Shown: positions 48,772 to 57,747, counted from the stretch's first letter. The stretch is DNA of 64,000 bases from an uncultured Oscillibacter sp. (GCA_910577405.1 CAJTMG010000017.1:1-64000), one strand, 5' to 3'. Made by a program: numbers and translations. Notes: generated from the sequence alone by a model not told the origin.

Positions 48772-49386
48772 TCAGGCCGATTCCTCTGCCGCCCAATCGC
48801 AATGCACAACGACGCGGGTCCGGCCTCCCAGGGTGCAGGTAAAGAGGGTCAGGGGCCATTCGCCGGAGGTCACGTCCTCTACCGCGGTAGGCTGAATGAC
48901 CTCAATGGCGTCCACGGAATAGACGTAGGTCGTCCCGTCGATCAGGGTCACGGACACCTCGTCGCCTTCCTTCAATTGGTCCAGCGTGCCGAAATGACTC
49001 TGATAATTGTGGGCGAGAATCACCAAATCTTCCGATTCAGGATTTCCCTGCATTCTGCATGGGGAGATTTTCAGATTCGGGTAGCTCCACTCGTTCTGGA
49101 CCGGCAGTTGGAGTTCCAGTGTGGGGATGGTAATCAGGCCCAGGTAGCTCCGTCCGTCCAGCTCCAGAAGCCGCTGCTCGGTATCCGAAATCCAGCCCGG
49201 CTCCGACTTGACCTGGATCTCGGTTTCAGCCAGCAGCGCGTTCAGGTCGTCCACCACAGCCACGGCCTCCTGACCGGCATTCTTGTCCGCGTTCAAGTTA
49301 TAGACCGTCAGGCCCGCCGCGCCAATCAGGAGCAGCAGGCCCAGGGCTATCAACAGGTTTCCGCGTTTTTTCAGCATATCAGGCAT
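48772..49386 (-). CDS. class D-like sortase of the pilus locus
   Basis: This roughly 204-residue sortase has an N-terminal membrane segment (about residues 12-30), the catalytic His in LVILAHNYQSHFG, Cys in LTLFTCTLGG and Arg in GRTRVVVHC. It lacks the C-terminal membrane segment of class C enzymes. I place the start at ATG 49386, inside the end of the pilin gene (overlap eight bases); ATG 49377 is equally possible and both imply coupling. As last gene of the pilus operon it may attach the finished fibre to the cell wall, as housekeeping-type sortases do. Confidence 0.88.
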   Translation of the reverse strand: MPDMLKKRGNLLIALGLLLLIGAAGLTVYNLNADKNAGQEAVAVVDDLNALLAETEIQVKSEPGWISDTEQRLLELDGRSYLGLITIPTLELQLPVQNEWSYPNLKISPCRMQGNPESEDLVILAHNYQSHFGTLDQLKEGDEVSVTLIDGTTYVYSVDAIEVIQPTAVEDVTSGEWPLTLFTCTLGGRTRVVVHCDWAAEESA

Positions 49387-50377
49387 TCCCGCTGTTTCTC
49401 CGACGGTCGCCGACACCGAATACAATGAAGACCGCGCCAGCAAGAGCCATCAGGGGAACGGGCCACCAGAGCAAACCGGTCTGAGGGAGTCTGGCCAGGG
49501 GCGGCAGTTCCTCGTTGATTTCGATTTCCGGATTCTCGGGCGCCTCCGCCAGGGGGACCTCCTCGGGGCCGATCTCGATTTCAGGCTGCGCGGGGTCGAC
49601 TGTGTTCTCGGGTACGGGGTCTACAGTGCCGGTGGGGGTAGGATTCTCGGGAACGGTCACTTCCTCCGGAGGCGTGGGATTAGCGGGGGCAGGCGGATTG
49701 GGATTGGAACCGGTTCCGGGGTTGGGGTTGGGTCCGGGGCCAGGTCCGGGGTTGGGATTGGGATTGGGATTGGGGTTACTGGGTGTATAGGTGGTGAATT
49801 TGGCGGTCGCGGTGAGGTAATTGTTCATCACGCCGTCCATCTCGTAGGGGATGTTCACCAGGAAAGGCACCGCGGTATATTGGGTGTTTCCGATGGTGGT
49901 AACAATCCGGGTAGAGACGAGGTAGAGGCCGTCAGAAAGCCCGGTGAACTGCGCGACGCCGTTTTCGGGAGTCTGATTCGCGCCTATGGTTTTTGTGCCG
50001 GTTACAGCCGTAGACGCAGGCTGTATGGAACCGCTGTTTTCGTTGATGAAGGTCCCGAACTGATTAAGCAGGGTCCTGTAAGTTTCGGAGGTACCGTCAG
50101 AGAGCTGACCGCCGTTCATGGCCTTGTTGAGGTCAACGCCGCTGGCCTGGAATGCCTGGGTAAGGGTGTAGGCATACCCGCCCTGGTCGTCTTTTACAGC
50201 TTCAGCGACCTTGTAGGCCCTGTACTCCACGTCATTGACAGGTGTGCCATTGGGGGCGTAGCGGACGTTCAGCACGGAGTAACTCCCGGACGGCAGCGCC
50301 ATCGCGGGAACCGCAAGCGAAATCGCCGCTGCAAGGCATAACGCCGCGACAGAGAGCTTTTTCAAAATCTTCTTCAT
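49379..50377 (-). CDS. LPXTG-anchored minor (base) pilin
   Basis: This 332-residue secreted protein has a signal peptide (KKILKKLSVAALCLAAAISL, cleavage after AMA near residue 27), an N-terminal pilin domain to about residue 190 and a Pro/Asn/Gly-rich spacer (repeated PNPN and PGPG). A C-terminal sorting signal follows: LPQTG, a hydrophobic stretch and the basic tail DRRRNSGNA. The spacer suggests a wall-crossing stalk, so I propose the anchoring base pilin. It lies between the class C sortase and the second sortase and overlaps the latter. Confidence 0.88.
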   Translation of the reverse strand: MKKILKKLSVAALCLAAAISLAVPAMALPSGSYSVLNVRYAPNGTPVNDVEYRAYKVAEAVKDDQGGYAYTLTQAFQASGVDLNKAMNGGQLSDGTSETYRTLLNQFGTFINENSGSIQPASTAVTGTKTIGANQTPENGVAQFTGLSDGLYLVSTRIVTTIGNTQYTAVPFLVNIPYEMDGVMNNYLTATAKFTTYTPSNPNPNPNPNPGPGPGPNPNPGTGSNPNPPAPANPTPPEEVTVPENPTPTGTVDPVPENTVDPAQPEIEIGPEEVPLAEAPENPEIEINEELPPLARLPQTGLLWWPVPLMALAGAVFIVFGVGDRRRNSGNA

Positions 50378-50447
50378 GAATAACCACCGTCCTATCATAA
50401 TCCAAGACTAAACAGGTTTGTTATTTTCTTATTGACTTCTGGGGGAT

Positions 50448-51266
50448 TCAGCGTTTTCGTTTGCCGCCGGTGAGGAACAGGACCATCAGGACAATCAGCA
50501 TGGGCGCGGCGGCTATGGGTGCCACCAGCATGGGCTCTATCTGCATGGCCTCCGAGGTCACGCGCACAGAGGACGCCTCCGGCAGGTTTTCCGTCCGGAT
50601 ACCCCGTACCAGCAGACGGTGGGAGTTGATGCCGTAGGGCGTGCAGGTGACTAAGGTGAAGTAGTCGCCGCCGGGTATGATCGTCAGATCGTTGACCTCC
50701 TGCGGCTCGACTATGCGGATCTGATCAACTTCGTAGGTGAGGGTGTCGTTCAGGGTCTGTATCATGAAGATATCGCCCGGAACCATCTGGTCTAAATCAG
50801 TGAACAGCTTCGCGCTCGGCAGGCCCCGGTGCCCCGAGACCACGCAGTGAGTCGACGCGCCGCCAATCGGGAGGGATGTGCCGGGGATGTGGCCGATCGC
50901 AGTTTGCAGAACGCCCTCTTCTATACCATGATAAATAGGCAGATTACACTTAATCTTGGGAATCTCAATATACCCCATGATTCCATCTCCGGTAACGTTC
51001 AGTACACCGCTGTAAATCGCAAGCTCCTCTTCGGAAGGGACCAACGGGTTAGGCTTGCTCAAGAGGGATTCGTTATATTCCTGGGTTTGCTGGAGTAAAC
51101 GGGAACAGTCTTCTTCACTAAGTTCCGCAGCAGTCTCAGCATAATTTGCGATGGTACGGGACTGATGAAAGGAGTTCCACCAGTCGCTGACCGAAGGATA
51201 GAGAATCAGGCCCAATCCCACCAGAAACACAGCACACAAAATAATGGTGGACAGCTTCTTTTTCAT
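50448..51266 (-). CDS. class C (pilin-polymerising) sortase
   Basis: This 272-residue enzyme links pilin subunits covalently. It has an N-terminal membrane segment (about 7-25), an NESLLSKPNPL stretch in the position of the class C lid, the catalytic His in CVVSGHRGLP, Cys in TLVTCTPYG and Arg in NSHRLLVRG. A second membrane segment sits at the C-terminus (VAPIAAAPMLIVLMVLFLTG), which is the class C hallmark. It follows the major pilin gene, the standard order in sortase-assembled pilus islands. Confidence 0.95.
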   Translation of the reverse strand: MKKKLSTIILCAVFLVGLGLILYPSVSDWWNSFHQSRTIANYAETAAELSEEDCSRLLQQTQEYNESLLSKPNPLVPSEEELAIYSGVLNVTGDGIMGYIEIPKIKCNLPIYHGIEEGVLQTAIGHIPGTSLPIGGASTHCVVSGHRGLPSAKLFTDLDQMVPGDIFMIQTLNDTLTYEVDQIRIVEPQEVNDLTIIPGGDYFTLVTCTPYGINSHRLLVRGIRTENLPEASSVRVTSEAMQIEPMLVAPIAAAPMLIVLMVLFLTGGKRKR

Positions 51267-51280
51267 AAGGATTCCCTTTT

Positions 51281-51313
51281 GCTCCGCCCCTCAGTACACC
51301 CAAAGGGCGGAGC
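51281..51313 (-). other. intercistronic hairpin between major pilin and sortase C
   Basis: GCTCCGCCC and GGGCGGAGC form a perfect nine-base stem. No T-run follows on the minus strand, so it may act as an mRNA 3'-end stabiliser or partial stop that keeps pilin expression above sortase expression. Confidence 0.6.
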
Positions 51314-51376
51314 GATAGGATTATTTTGACTTTCCCTGTTCCAAATAATTATAAGAAACAGCTTTGATGATTATTC

Positions 51377-52816
51377 TCAGGCAACATTGCTCATGCGCTT
51401 CTTAGTCACAAGCAAAATCGCAGAGCAAACCAGCAACAGACCACCAATAGTATAGAAGAGCGTTGTACCAATACCGCCAGTGGAGGGCATGACCGCACCA
51501 GTATAGTTGGCAATCTCGCTGGTGTAAGTTGTCTGGTGTTCACCATGTTCAGCATCCACAGTTACAGTAGTCTCAGGATTCGTGGGCAAGTTATATCCAG
51601 CAGGAGGCTCGGTCTCAATAAGAGTATAAGTGCCGTCCTTTAGACCCGCGAAAGAAGCATTACCATTAGCATCAGTAGTCACGATATCAGCAAGATTCTG
51701 TGCAACCCATTCTACCTTAGCACCTTCGGTCTCAGTAGCCTCAGTATACTTGTAGAAGTTTCCTTCACTATTCTTCAACTGGAACTTAGCGCCTTCCAGC
51801 TTGGTCTCTTTGTTATCAGGCTGGTCCTGTACTCCTGCGTACTTGACAACATTGATTTTAGAAGTGTAGATAATCTCCGTGGAAGTAGAACCGCTTTCGT
51901 TGTTCGGTGCAATGGTAATCGTGTTAGGCAGAGCGCCATCTACATCATCAAGAGCTTTAGCAGTAACCACGGCAGAATACTCAATGCTCAGAACAAGGCC
52001 ATTGTCATAAAGACTGTTGCCACTATTGTCAACCCAAGGAATCTCAAATTTACCGTCTTCATCAAAAGTGAAACTAGCAGTCAGTTCAGTATTGCCAACC
52101 TTTACTTCAGTGATACGAACATTAGACAGGAAGTCAGGCAGGGTATCGGTAACAACATATTTGGTAACCTTCTGGGGTTCAGTAGCACCTTGGGGCTTAA
52201 TGTAGTTGGCAGTAGTATAAGTGACGGTATAAGTAACAACTTCACCAATAGCTACGGTTTCCTTATCAGTTTTCTTGCCCTGACCGTCTTCGAACTTGGG
52301 TTCTTCAGCGTTCTTCTCGGTGATAACTGCGTTGGGCTGAGTGCTGGTCACGGCAATAGCGGCACCGTTGTTGACACTGGACAGAACCACATAGTAGCCA
52401 TAGGGCACATTTGTGAAGGTAACAACATTTCCAGTTGCTGTTAGTTCCTGTGCAGGCTCCTGCTTCTCGGCCCATTCTTTGATAGCACTTTGAGCTTTTC
52501 CGCTCAGCTGAGAGTGATCGTTAGGATCCTGAGCATCCGCAGTAGCCTCAATGCTGGCAGTGGTGGTGTTAAGGGTAAAGTAAGCACTCAGTTCAGTAGG
52601 AATATTGCCAGTGTAGGTAATACCATTAGCAACGCCACCGGTCACAGCAGTACTTACCTTGGCATCAAACAGCTTCACCAGCTTATAAGTTTCGCCCTTG
52701 GATGCGCTATTAATAGTAATCGTACCAGTATTGCCATCGGCGAACACGGGAATGGTAAGCGCGAAAGCCAGGACGATAGCCAGAGCGAGGCTGGCGAGGG
52801 TCTTCATTTTCTTCAT
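51377..52816 (-). CDS. major pilin, isopeptide-forming (SpaA/FimA type)
   Basis: This 479-residue protein has a signal peptide (MKTLASLALAIVLAFALTIP, cleavage after VFA near residue 26), two or three Ig-like pilin domains (a DUF11/SpaH-like middle domain with KKTDKETVAIGEVVTYTVTY near residue 180, and a CNA_B domain from about 330), and the E-box GTYTLIETEPPAGYNLP near residue 397. The C-terminal sorting signal is MPSTG, hydrophobic stretch, TKKRMSNVA. Lys and Glu residues in the strands can form internal isopeptide bonds, as in other Gram-positive pilins. It is the likely shaft subunit polymerised by the adjacent class C sortase. Confidence 0.93.
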   Translation of the reverse strand: MKKMKTLASLALAIVLAFALTIPVFADGNTGTITINSASKGETYKLVKLFDAKVSTAVTGGVANGITYTGNIPTELSAYFTLNTTTASIEATADAQDPNDHSQLSGKAQSAIKEWAEKQEPAQELTATGNVVTFTNVPYGYYVVLSSVNNGAAIAVTSTQPNAVITEKNAEEPKFEDGQGKKTDKETVAIGEVVTYTVTYTTANYIKPQGATEPQKVTKYVVTDTLPDFLSNVRITEVKVGNTELTASFTFDEDGKFEIPWVDNSGNSLYDNGLVLSIEYSAVVTAKALDDVDGALPNTITIAPNNESGSTSTEIIYTSKINVVKYAGVQDQPDNKETKLEGAKFQLKNSEGNFYKYTEATETEGAKVEWVAQNLADIVTTDANGNASFAGLKDGTYTLIETEPPAGYNLPTNPETTVTVDAEHGEHQTTYTSEIANYTGAVMPSTGGIGTTLFYTIGGLLLVCSAILLVTKKRMSNVA

Positions 52817-52891
52817 GTCAAATTCTCCTTTTCACTATCGTTCAGTTGTCAGGTACAGCGTGGGTATGTCAGGTCGGCGCCGGGAGAAGCG

Positions 52892-55800
52892 TCAATCCTC
52901 AAGGCCCTCCCTTCGGTAAGATTTTTTATACATCAGAGTGAATGCCGCTGCCATCATCAGCATCGCGCCGCTCCAAGTATACCAGTAGATTCCTTCCCCG
53001 CCCGTGCTCGGCAGGACGTAGCCGCCAACATTCGCGACTTTGAGCAGAATGCCGTTGGTTGTATCGAATCCTGCATATTCCGCAGCGTCCCCGGAAAGGG
53101 ATGTGGCGCCATCAGCATTCACCGTGAACGTAATCGTGCCCGGCAGCATATTGTAGCCATTCGGCGCGTTGACCTCTTTCAGCGTGTACGCCTTGCCATA
53201 CTCAAGGTTTTCCCAAGAGGTGCGGCCAATGTTTTCACCAACAGTACCGGTGATCCTGCTGCTGCTCTCGATTTCTTCAATCACAAACTCGGCATTGCCC
53301 AGAGGAACTTCTTCATCAAAAATCATGACTTCTTTACCATCGCTGTACGTCTCTTTGTAACCAGCGCATTTCAGAAGATCCAGTGTGAAAGTGGCAGGAA
53401 TCTTCTTTACTGGCGCATACAGAACCATATTATTCGTTACTGGGTTCTGAAAATCATATTCTTCCGTACACTCAGGATCGGTAAACCACTTCTGGCCGGC
53501 ATACCCTTCAACACTTTTCCAGCCTTCTGGAATCTTATCATAATAGTCTGGAATGCTAAAGTCCTGGATGGAGTCAAGCGATTCGCCCTCCTTCACCATA
53601 TTCCTCACACCGAACTTGTCTCTACTTACAACGACTTCACTTGGGTTATCTATGTTAACCAGTTCATAATTCACAACATACTGTTCTTTATTCTTTACAA
53701 TAACACCATCAATATGCCAGCATTTTCCCGCTCCAGTGGCAAATCCCTCGCTTTTGTTATTGCCGCCAATATTTTCGCAGGTCCAATAACCTTCCGAAGC
53801 AGTATATCTTACCCATTCAATATGATAGGTTCCCTTTCCTCCATTGGGGGCATACGTACAGTTATCAATTACTGGATAATCACTTATATCAGGTTCTATA
53901 CCTGCGAACTCGTTATTAGAATTCCAAGGCCGGAAAAAGTGTTCATTACCCTTAAGAGCGTCTTCAGCACTCATCATGTTATTCCGGTTCTGCCCCATGT
54001 AAAGCCAATTTTCATTTTCGCCCGGTATATCAGTATTGTATTCCAAGGTTAAATTGCTCTCCGGTTTAAGCACGTAGAAATACACATTTTGAAGTTGAGG
54101 CGTCGTTTCCCCCTTTTCGAATACCAAATAAAGATCGGTTAAAGTTGACCAACTATTGTAATACCATTTGTAAGCTCCCCAATACGACGGTTTACAGGTA
54201 ATTTCCGAAACTTCCGGTCCATTGGCACTGTCAGCCCGGGCATCCCTGTACGTATAAGTTGTGCCGTTATTGGTATAACTATCCTCTATTCCAACCTTAT
54301 TCTTGATCTCATTGATTGTCCATGTTGTGTTACTACCACTAATGCTGTTTAAAGAACCAATTTCAAGCTCTTTTCCGTTCTCATCTACAACATGAACTTT
54401 CAAGCTAGCCCTATTATTGTTTACTCTATAGGTAATCGTAAAGTAAGAGAACTCACCGACCTCGAACGCGGCTTTCAGGGTATCGGAATTCACGTCAATG
54501 TCACCGGTACCGGCTTTGCTGTTGGCCACGACTTCCACATCCTCGGGCAATTCCATCCCGGGGGCTTCATCCATCACAGCGGATTCTTCGTCCAAATCCA
54601 GGGCCATAATACCGCTGTCCAGGTGAATCCCGGCAGCCAACGCGGAAATCTGCACAGCGTCAGCGGCATTGTAATCCGTTCCCTTGTAATGCTGGATTTC
54701 CACAGACTCGGGGTCAGCATCATCAGGAATCAGATTCTCGACGTTAATGACCACATAGACGGGCAGGACAGGCTCGATTTCTTCACCGTCCAGCTCGAAA
54801 TGGATATCCATGGGGACCACACCGCCATCCTCAGCCTCAACGCTTACGCCCCACATCACGGTTGCGGACAGCTCTGCGCCAGCGGGGACCGCGCCCTCGG
54901 GAGCAAAGACCGTTACAGCGTACTCGCCCTCGGAATCCACGTAATTATAGGTTTCCGTGTAATTCTCGGGCACCTCTGCGCCTGCGGGGAGCACGGTCAT
55001 CATCAAGGTCTTGGGAACCTCCACGTCGGGGATTTCCACCAGAATGGGCTGACCGTTCTCATCCAGGACCCGCTCGCCGTTCTCGTCCAGGAGGTAGCCT
55101 TCCTCGTCCACACGCACCGCGCCGATATTCTCCGGGGGCGTGACCTCTTCGGGCAGTTCTTCCGGCTTTTCCACGGGCGCGACGGCCTCGGCTTTGATCG
55201 GTTCGCCATTCTCGTCCAGGACCCGCTCGCCGTTCTCGTCCAGGATGTAGCCTTCCTCGTCCACCCGAACGGGCTTCATGGTTTCCGCGGGGGGAGTCTC
55301 TTCGCCCTCGCCGCCGTCAACGGGAGGAACATCTTCACCCTCTTCGCCGTCAACGGGAGGAACGTCTTCACCCTCGCCGCCGTCAACGGGAGGAACGTCT
55401 TCGCCCTCTTCGCCGTCAACGGGAGGAACGTCTTCACCCTCGCCGTCCTCGGGATAGCAGCTTGCGTCGTGGGTATGCTCTTCCAGTTCGCAAATCTGGG
55501 TCTTTTCATAGCAGTCCTCACCGTGGGTATGGCCGGTTTCTGCCTCGGTGCAGGTCAGCTCCCGATGCTCGGTCTCGGTGTAGCAGCTGTCGTCGTGGGT
55601 ATGGCCGCCGCCCTCGGACTCCGTGCAGGTCAGGACCTCGCGCTCTACGGTTTCGGTATAAGTATACTCGACTTCCTGTTCTTCGTAGATGGGTTCCTCA
55701 TGACTGCTGACCACGTTGCCCTCTTCGTCAACCTCGTCAACCACCGTTTGGGACCCGGTCTGAACGGTTTCCGTCCGGGTGCCCGTCTTCTCCACCTCTT

Positions 55801-56143
55801 CGGTCTCGGTGGAATAGCAGCCGCTGCCATGGGTATGACCGCCGCCCTCTTCCTGGGAACAAGTCAGCTCCCGTGTTGTGGTAACGGTGTAGCACCCGTC
55901 GCCGTGGGTATGACCGGATTCCTCCTGGGTGCAGACGAGCGTGGACTCATAGCAATCGCTGCCATGGGTGTGTTCTTCCAGTCCACACTGGGGCGTCTCC
56001 ATTGTGATGGCCGGCATAATCAGCGAATAGGTAGTACAGAATACCACGACCGCCGCCAGTACCGTGAACATCTTATAGCGGCGCACCTTCTTACGGCGTT
56101 TCTTATTGTAATCCGCCGCCCGATTCAGCACATTTCGCTCCAT
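52892..56143 (-). CDS. pilus tip adhesin-like surface protein with His/Cys modules
   Basis: This 1083-residue protein has a very basic N-terminus, an uncommon long signal region (MFTVLAAVVVFCTTYSLIMP, about 25-44), then six HTHxxxCY modules (about 55-245), each with a further Cys upstream (for example LEEHTHGSDCYE and TGHTHGEDCYE). Four 11-residue GEDVPPVDG-type repeats and a duplicated VRVDEEGY(I/L)LDENGERVL unit follow. A large middle region, an MucBP-like and InlB-repeat-like section, a C-terminal CNA_B domain with SWENLEYGKAYTLKEVNAP and the sorting signal LPSTG complete it. The modules look able to bind metal or form disulfides. Its place before the major pilin suggests the tip protein. 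Confidence 0.85.
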   Translation of the reverse strand: MERNVLNRAADYNKKRRKKVRRYKMFTVLAAVVVFCTTYSLIMPAITMETPQCGLEEHTHGSDCYESTLVCTQEESGHTHGDGCYTVTTTRELTCSQEEGGGHTHGSGCYSTETEEVEKTGTRTETVQTGSQTVVDEVDEEGNVVSSHEEPIYEEQEVEYTYTETVEREVLTCTESEGGGHTHDDSCYTETEHRELTCTEAETGHTHGEDCYEKTQICELEEHTHDASCYPEDGEGEDVPPVDGEEGEDVPPVDGGEGEDVPPVDGEEGEDVPPVDGGEGEETPPAETMKPVRVDEEGYILDENGERVLDENGEPIKAEAVAPVEKPEELPEEVTPPENIGAVRVDEEGYLLDENGERVLDENGQPILVEIPDVEVPKTLMMTVLPAGAEVPENYTETYNYVDSEGEYAVTVFAPEGAVPAGAELSATVMWGVSVEAEDGGVVPMDIHFELDGEEIEPVLPVYVVINVENLIPDDADPESVEIQHYKGTDYNAADAVQISALAAGIHLDSGIMALDLDEESAVMDEAPGMELPEDVEVVANSKAGTGDIDVNSDTLKAAFEVGEFSYFTITYRVNNNRASLKVHVVDENGKELEIGSLNSISGSNTTWTINEIKNKVGIEDSYTNNGTTYTYRDARADSANGPEVSEITCKPSYWGAYKWYYNSWSTLTDLYLVFEKGETTPQLQNVYFYVLKPESNLTLEYNTDIPGENENWLYMGQNRNNMMSAEDALKGNEHFFRPWNSNNEFAGIEPDISDYPVIDNCTYAPNGGKGTYHIEWVRYTASEGYWTCENIGGNNKSEGFATGAGKCWHIDGVIVKNKEQYVVNYELVNIDNPSEVVVSRDKFGVRNMVKEGESLDSIQDFSIPDYYDKIPEGWKSVEGYAGQKWFTDPECTEEYDFQNPVTNNMVLYAPVKKIPATFTLDLLKCAGYKETYSDGKEVMIFDEEVPLGNAEFVIEEIESSSRITGTVGENIGRTSWENLEYGKAYTLKEVNAPNGYNMLPGTITFTVNADGATSLSGDAAEYAGFDTTNGILLKVANVGGYVLPSTGGEGIYWYTWSGAMLMMAAAFTLMYKKSYRREGLED
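55306..55446 (-). repeat. 33-bp tandem repeats within the adhesin gene
   Basis: The sequence CGTCAACGGGAGGAAC recurs at 55315, 55348, 55381 and 55414, an exact 33-bp period. It encodes four GEDVPPVDG(E/G)(E/G) units of alternating type. Copy number may vary between strains by slippage or recombination without a frame change. Confidence 0.95.
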
Positions 56144-56276
56144 GTTCTCAACCTCCCTGCCTTCCTGCTTCTTGTGTCGTTTTGACTATGCTTCTATTTT
56201 ACTCGCGTTTGGTTTCAGGACAGTTTCCGAAAAGCGCTTCCGGAAAGTTTCTCAGCAAATTTCTTCAATTTCCGTT

Positions 56277-56870
56277 CTATTTCAAAGGCCCGAAGCGCTC
56301 TACAGGCCAAACCCGAAAGATAATTCTGCCCACCACGTCCTCCGCCGGGATAGGACCTATGGAGGCCAGCCGGGAGTCCGCCGATGTGGAACGGTGGTCA
56401 CCCATAACGAAATAGCGGTCCTCCGGCACCTGGAAAGGAAGCTCGATGTCGCAGTCCCCCAGGGCCTTTTCCACCAGGTAGGGTTCATCCAGAGGCTTTT
56501 CATTGACGAAAACATTTCCATCCTCGTCGATGTCCACCCATTCCCCCGGCCCGGCGATAACCCGTTTGACCAGCAGCTTGTTGGCGTAATACATGGCAAT
56601 CAGGTCCCCCTGCGCGAACGACGACCCTTTCCAGGAGACCACGATTTCCCCGGCGCTGACTGTAGGCGTCATGGAATTGCCGTAAATCCGCAGCACGGGC
56701 ATCCAGAGCACGGCCACCAGAATCGCGCAGGCCGCCACAACGACCAGCGAATAGATGGTGCTCCGCAGAACGCTTCCATAACGGCGCTGGTAGCGTTCCC
56801 GTTTCAGCTCCGCCTTTAACTGGGACAGCTCCGGCATCTCCAGGGGTTTCTTTCGTTTCCTTTTCAGCAC
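56277..56870 (-). CDS. type I signal peptidase of the pilus locus
   Basis: This 197-residue membrane protease has a basic cytoplasmic N-terminus, one membrane segment (about 38-58), the nucleophile Ser in YGNSMTPTVSAG near residue 65, the general base Lys in KLLVKRVIAGPGE near residue 101 and box E FVMGDHRSTSADSR near residue 157. Pilus islands often carry their own signal peptidase to process pilins. It overlaps the coiled-coil gene upstream by seven bases and precedes the adhesin gene by 133 bp. Confidence 0.94.
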   Translation of the reverse strand: MLKRKRKKPLEMPELSQLKAELKRERYQRRYGSVLRSTIYSLVVVAACAILVAVLWMPVLRIYGNSMTPTVSAGEIVVSWKGSSFAQGDLIAMYYANKLLVKRVIAGPGEWVDIDEDGNVFVNEKPLDEPYLVEKALGDCDIELPFQVPEDRYFVMGDHRSTSADSRLASIGPIPAEDVVGRIIFRVWPVERFGPLK

Positions 56871-57250
56871 GGCCCGTCACCCCCGTCGGACTCCACTGGC
56901 GTTCCGGAAGTCTCTTCCTCCTGTTTTCTGGCCCGCTCGCCGATCATCCGAATGACCTCCATACAGCGCTCCTGGGTTTCCTTTTCCTTCTCGGCGCAAA
57001 GCTCGTCGGCCTGCCGCTTCCGGTTCTCCAGATAGCGTTCCGCAGCCTCATCCGCCGCGCTGAATATTCCGCTGAGCTTCAGGGCCGCCTCCGCAAGACT
57101 GCCGGACTCCTCAATCTGAATGGCACGCTCTTCCAACTTGGCTGTCAGCGCGCTCACCTGTGCTTTCAGCGCTTCGTTTTCCTCCACCTGATTCACCAGA
57201 AGCTCCAGAAGCTCCGTGCGGCTCAGGCGTTTCAGTTCTTTATCTGTCAT
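56864..57250 (-). CDS. coiled-coil protein of unknown function in the pilus operon
   Basis: This 128-residue protein is charged and helical: LSRTELLELLVNQVEENEALKAQVSALTAKLEERAI (about 9-44) has leucine heptads, and a second Glu/Lys/Arg-rich helix spans about 70-112. It has no signal peptide or membrane segment. It lies nine bases after the previous gene and overlaps the signal peptidase gene, so it belongs to the operon. I recognise no family; a cytoplasmic scaffold or regulatory part is possible. Confidence 0.75.
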   Translation of the reverse strand: MTDKELKRLSRTELLELLVNQVEENEALKAQVSALTAKLEERAIQIEESGSLAEAALKLSGIFSAADEAAERYLENRKRQADELCAEKEKETQERCMEVIRMIGERARKQEEETSGTPVESDGGDGPC

Positions 57251-57259
57251 AACTCACTC

Positions 57260-57673
57260 TCATTCCGGGTCGGCTGTCAGCGCGCTGTCCATCAGACGAA
57301 CCAGCTCCAGCACGCTGCGGAATTGGGAATCCATCATCCTGTCCGTCCAGATCAAGGTTCCCTGCCAGCTTGCGTTCTGCCGGAAGAGCACGCTGAGCTG
57401 GAAGGTTGCCAGAGGCTTTCTCGCGTCCCGGACGGCAAACTGTGGCTGGACCTCCGTCTTCTGGAAAGCACGAGGACTTTCTCCGCGCTGGGGTCCGTTG
57501 ACGCTGTCCAGCATCTCCTCCATCAAAAGCAGCATCTGGGTCAGGCTGGAGAATTCCACCGGGCTGTTGAAGTGCAGTCCCTGCAAGGTCCCGTTGGGGC
57601 ATTTCTCCTGATAGGAATAGATGCGGACTACCACCGTGCTGCGCCCGGATGTCATAAAACTTGGTAGGGCCAT
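57260..57673 (-). CDS. protein of unknown function, first gene of pilus operon
   Basis: This 137-residue soluble protein starts MALPSFMTSGRSTVVVRIYS and contains FSSLTQMLLLMEEMLDSVN and ATFQLSVLFRQNASWQGTLIW. The pattern is a mixed alpha/beta domain of a type I have seen in pilus-like clusters of Clostridia, but I cannot name it. No signal peptide is present. It is the first gene after a promoter whose -35 is covered by a 15-bp palindrome, and the coiled-coil gene follows after nine bases. Confidence 0.75.
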   Translation of the reverse strand: MALPSFMTSGRSTVVVRIYSYQEKCPNGTLQGLHFNSPVEFSSLTQMLLLMEEMLDSVNGPQRGESPRAFQKTEVQPQFAVRDARKPLATFQLSVLFRQNASWQGTLIWTDRMMDSQFRSVLELVRLMDSALTADPE

Positions 57674-57713
57674 AACGGTTTTCTTCCTTTCATTAAAATT
57701 ACTTCACAATCTC

Positions 57714-57742
57714 ATTTTAATCACGAAAGGTTCTGAAACGGT
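57714..57742 (-). promoter_or_regulatory. probable pilus-operon promoter with weak -35
   Basis: On the minus strand a good TAAAAT (57714-57719) stands 17 bases from a poor ACCGTT (57737-57742). A weak -35 under a palindrome is the usual layout of an activator-dependent promoter. Confidence 0.5.
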
Positions 57743-57747
57743 TTCAG
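57733..57747. promoter_or_regulatory. palindromic operator over the pilus promoter -35
   Basis: CTGAAACGGTTTCAG has perfect seven-base arms around a central base and is centred on the -35 position. The BTAD-type regulator encoded next door is the first candidate to bind it. Confidence 0.6.

Noticed and set aside
55306..55446. Possible CRISPR-like periodic array
   Set aside because: The 33-bp units are contiguous, without spacers, and encode protein repeats in frame.
54392..56185. A 597-codon open frame opposite the pilus adhesin
   Set aside because: It mirrors the repeats of the adhesin gene and has no start signal or family resemblance.
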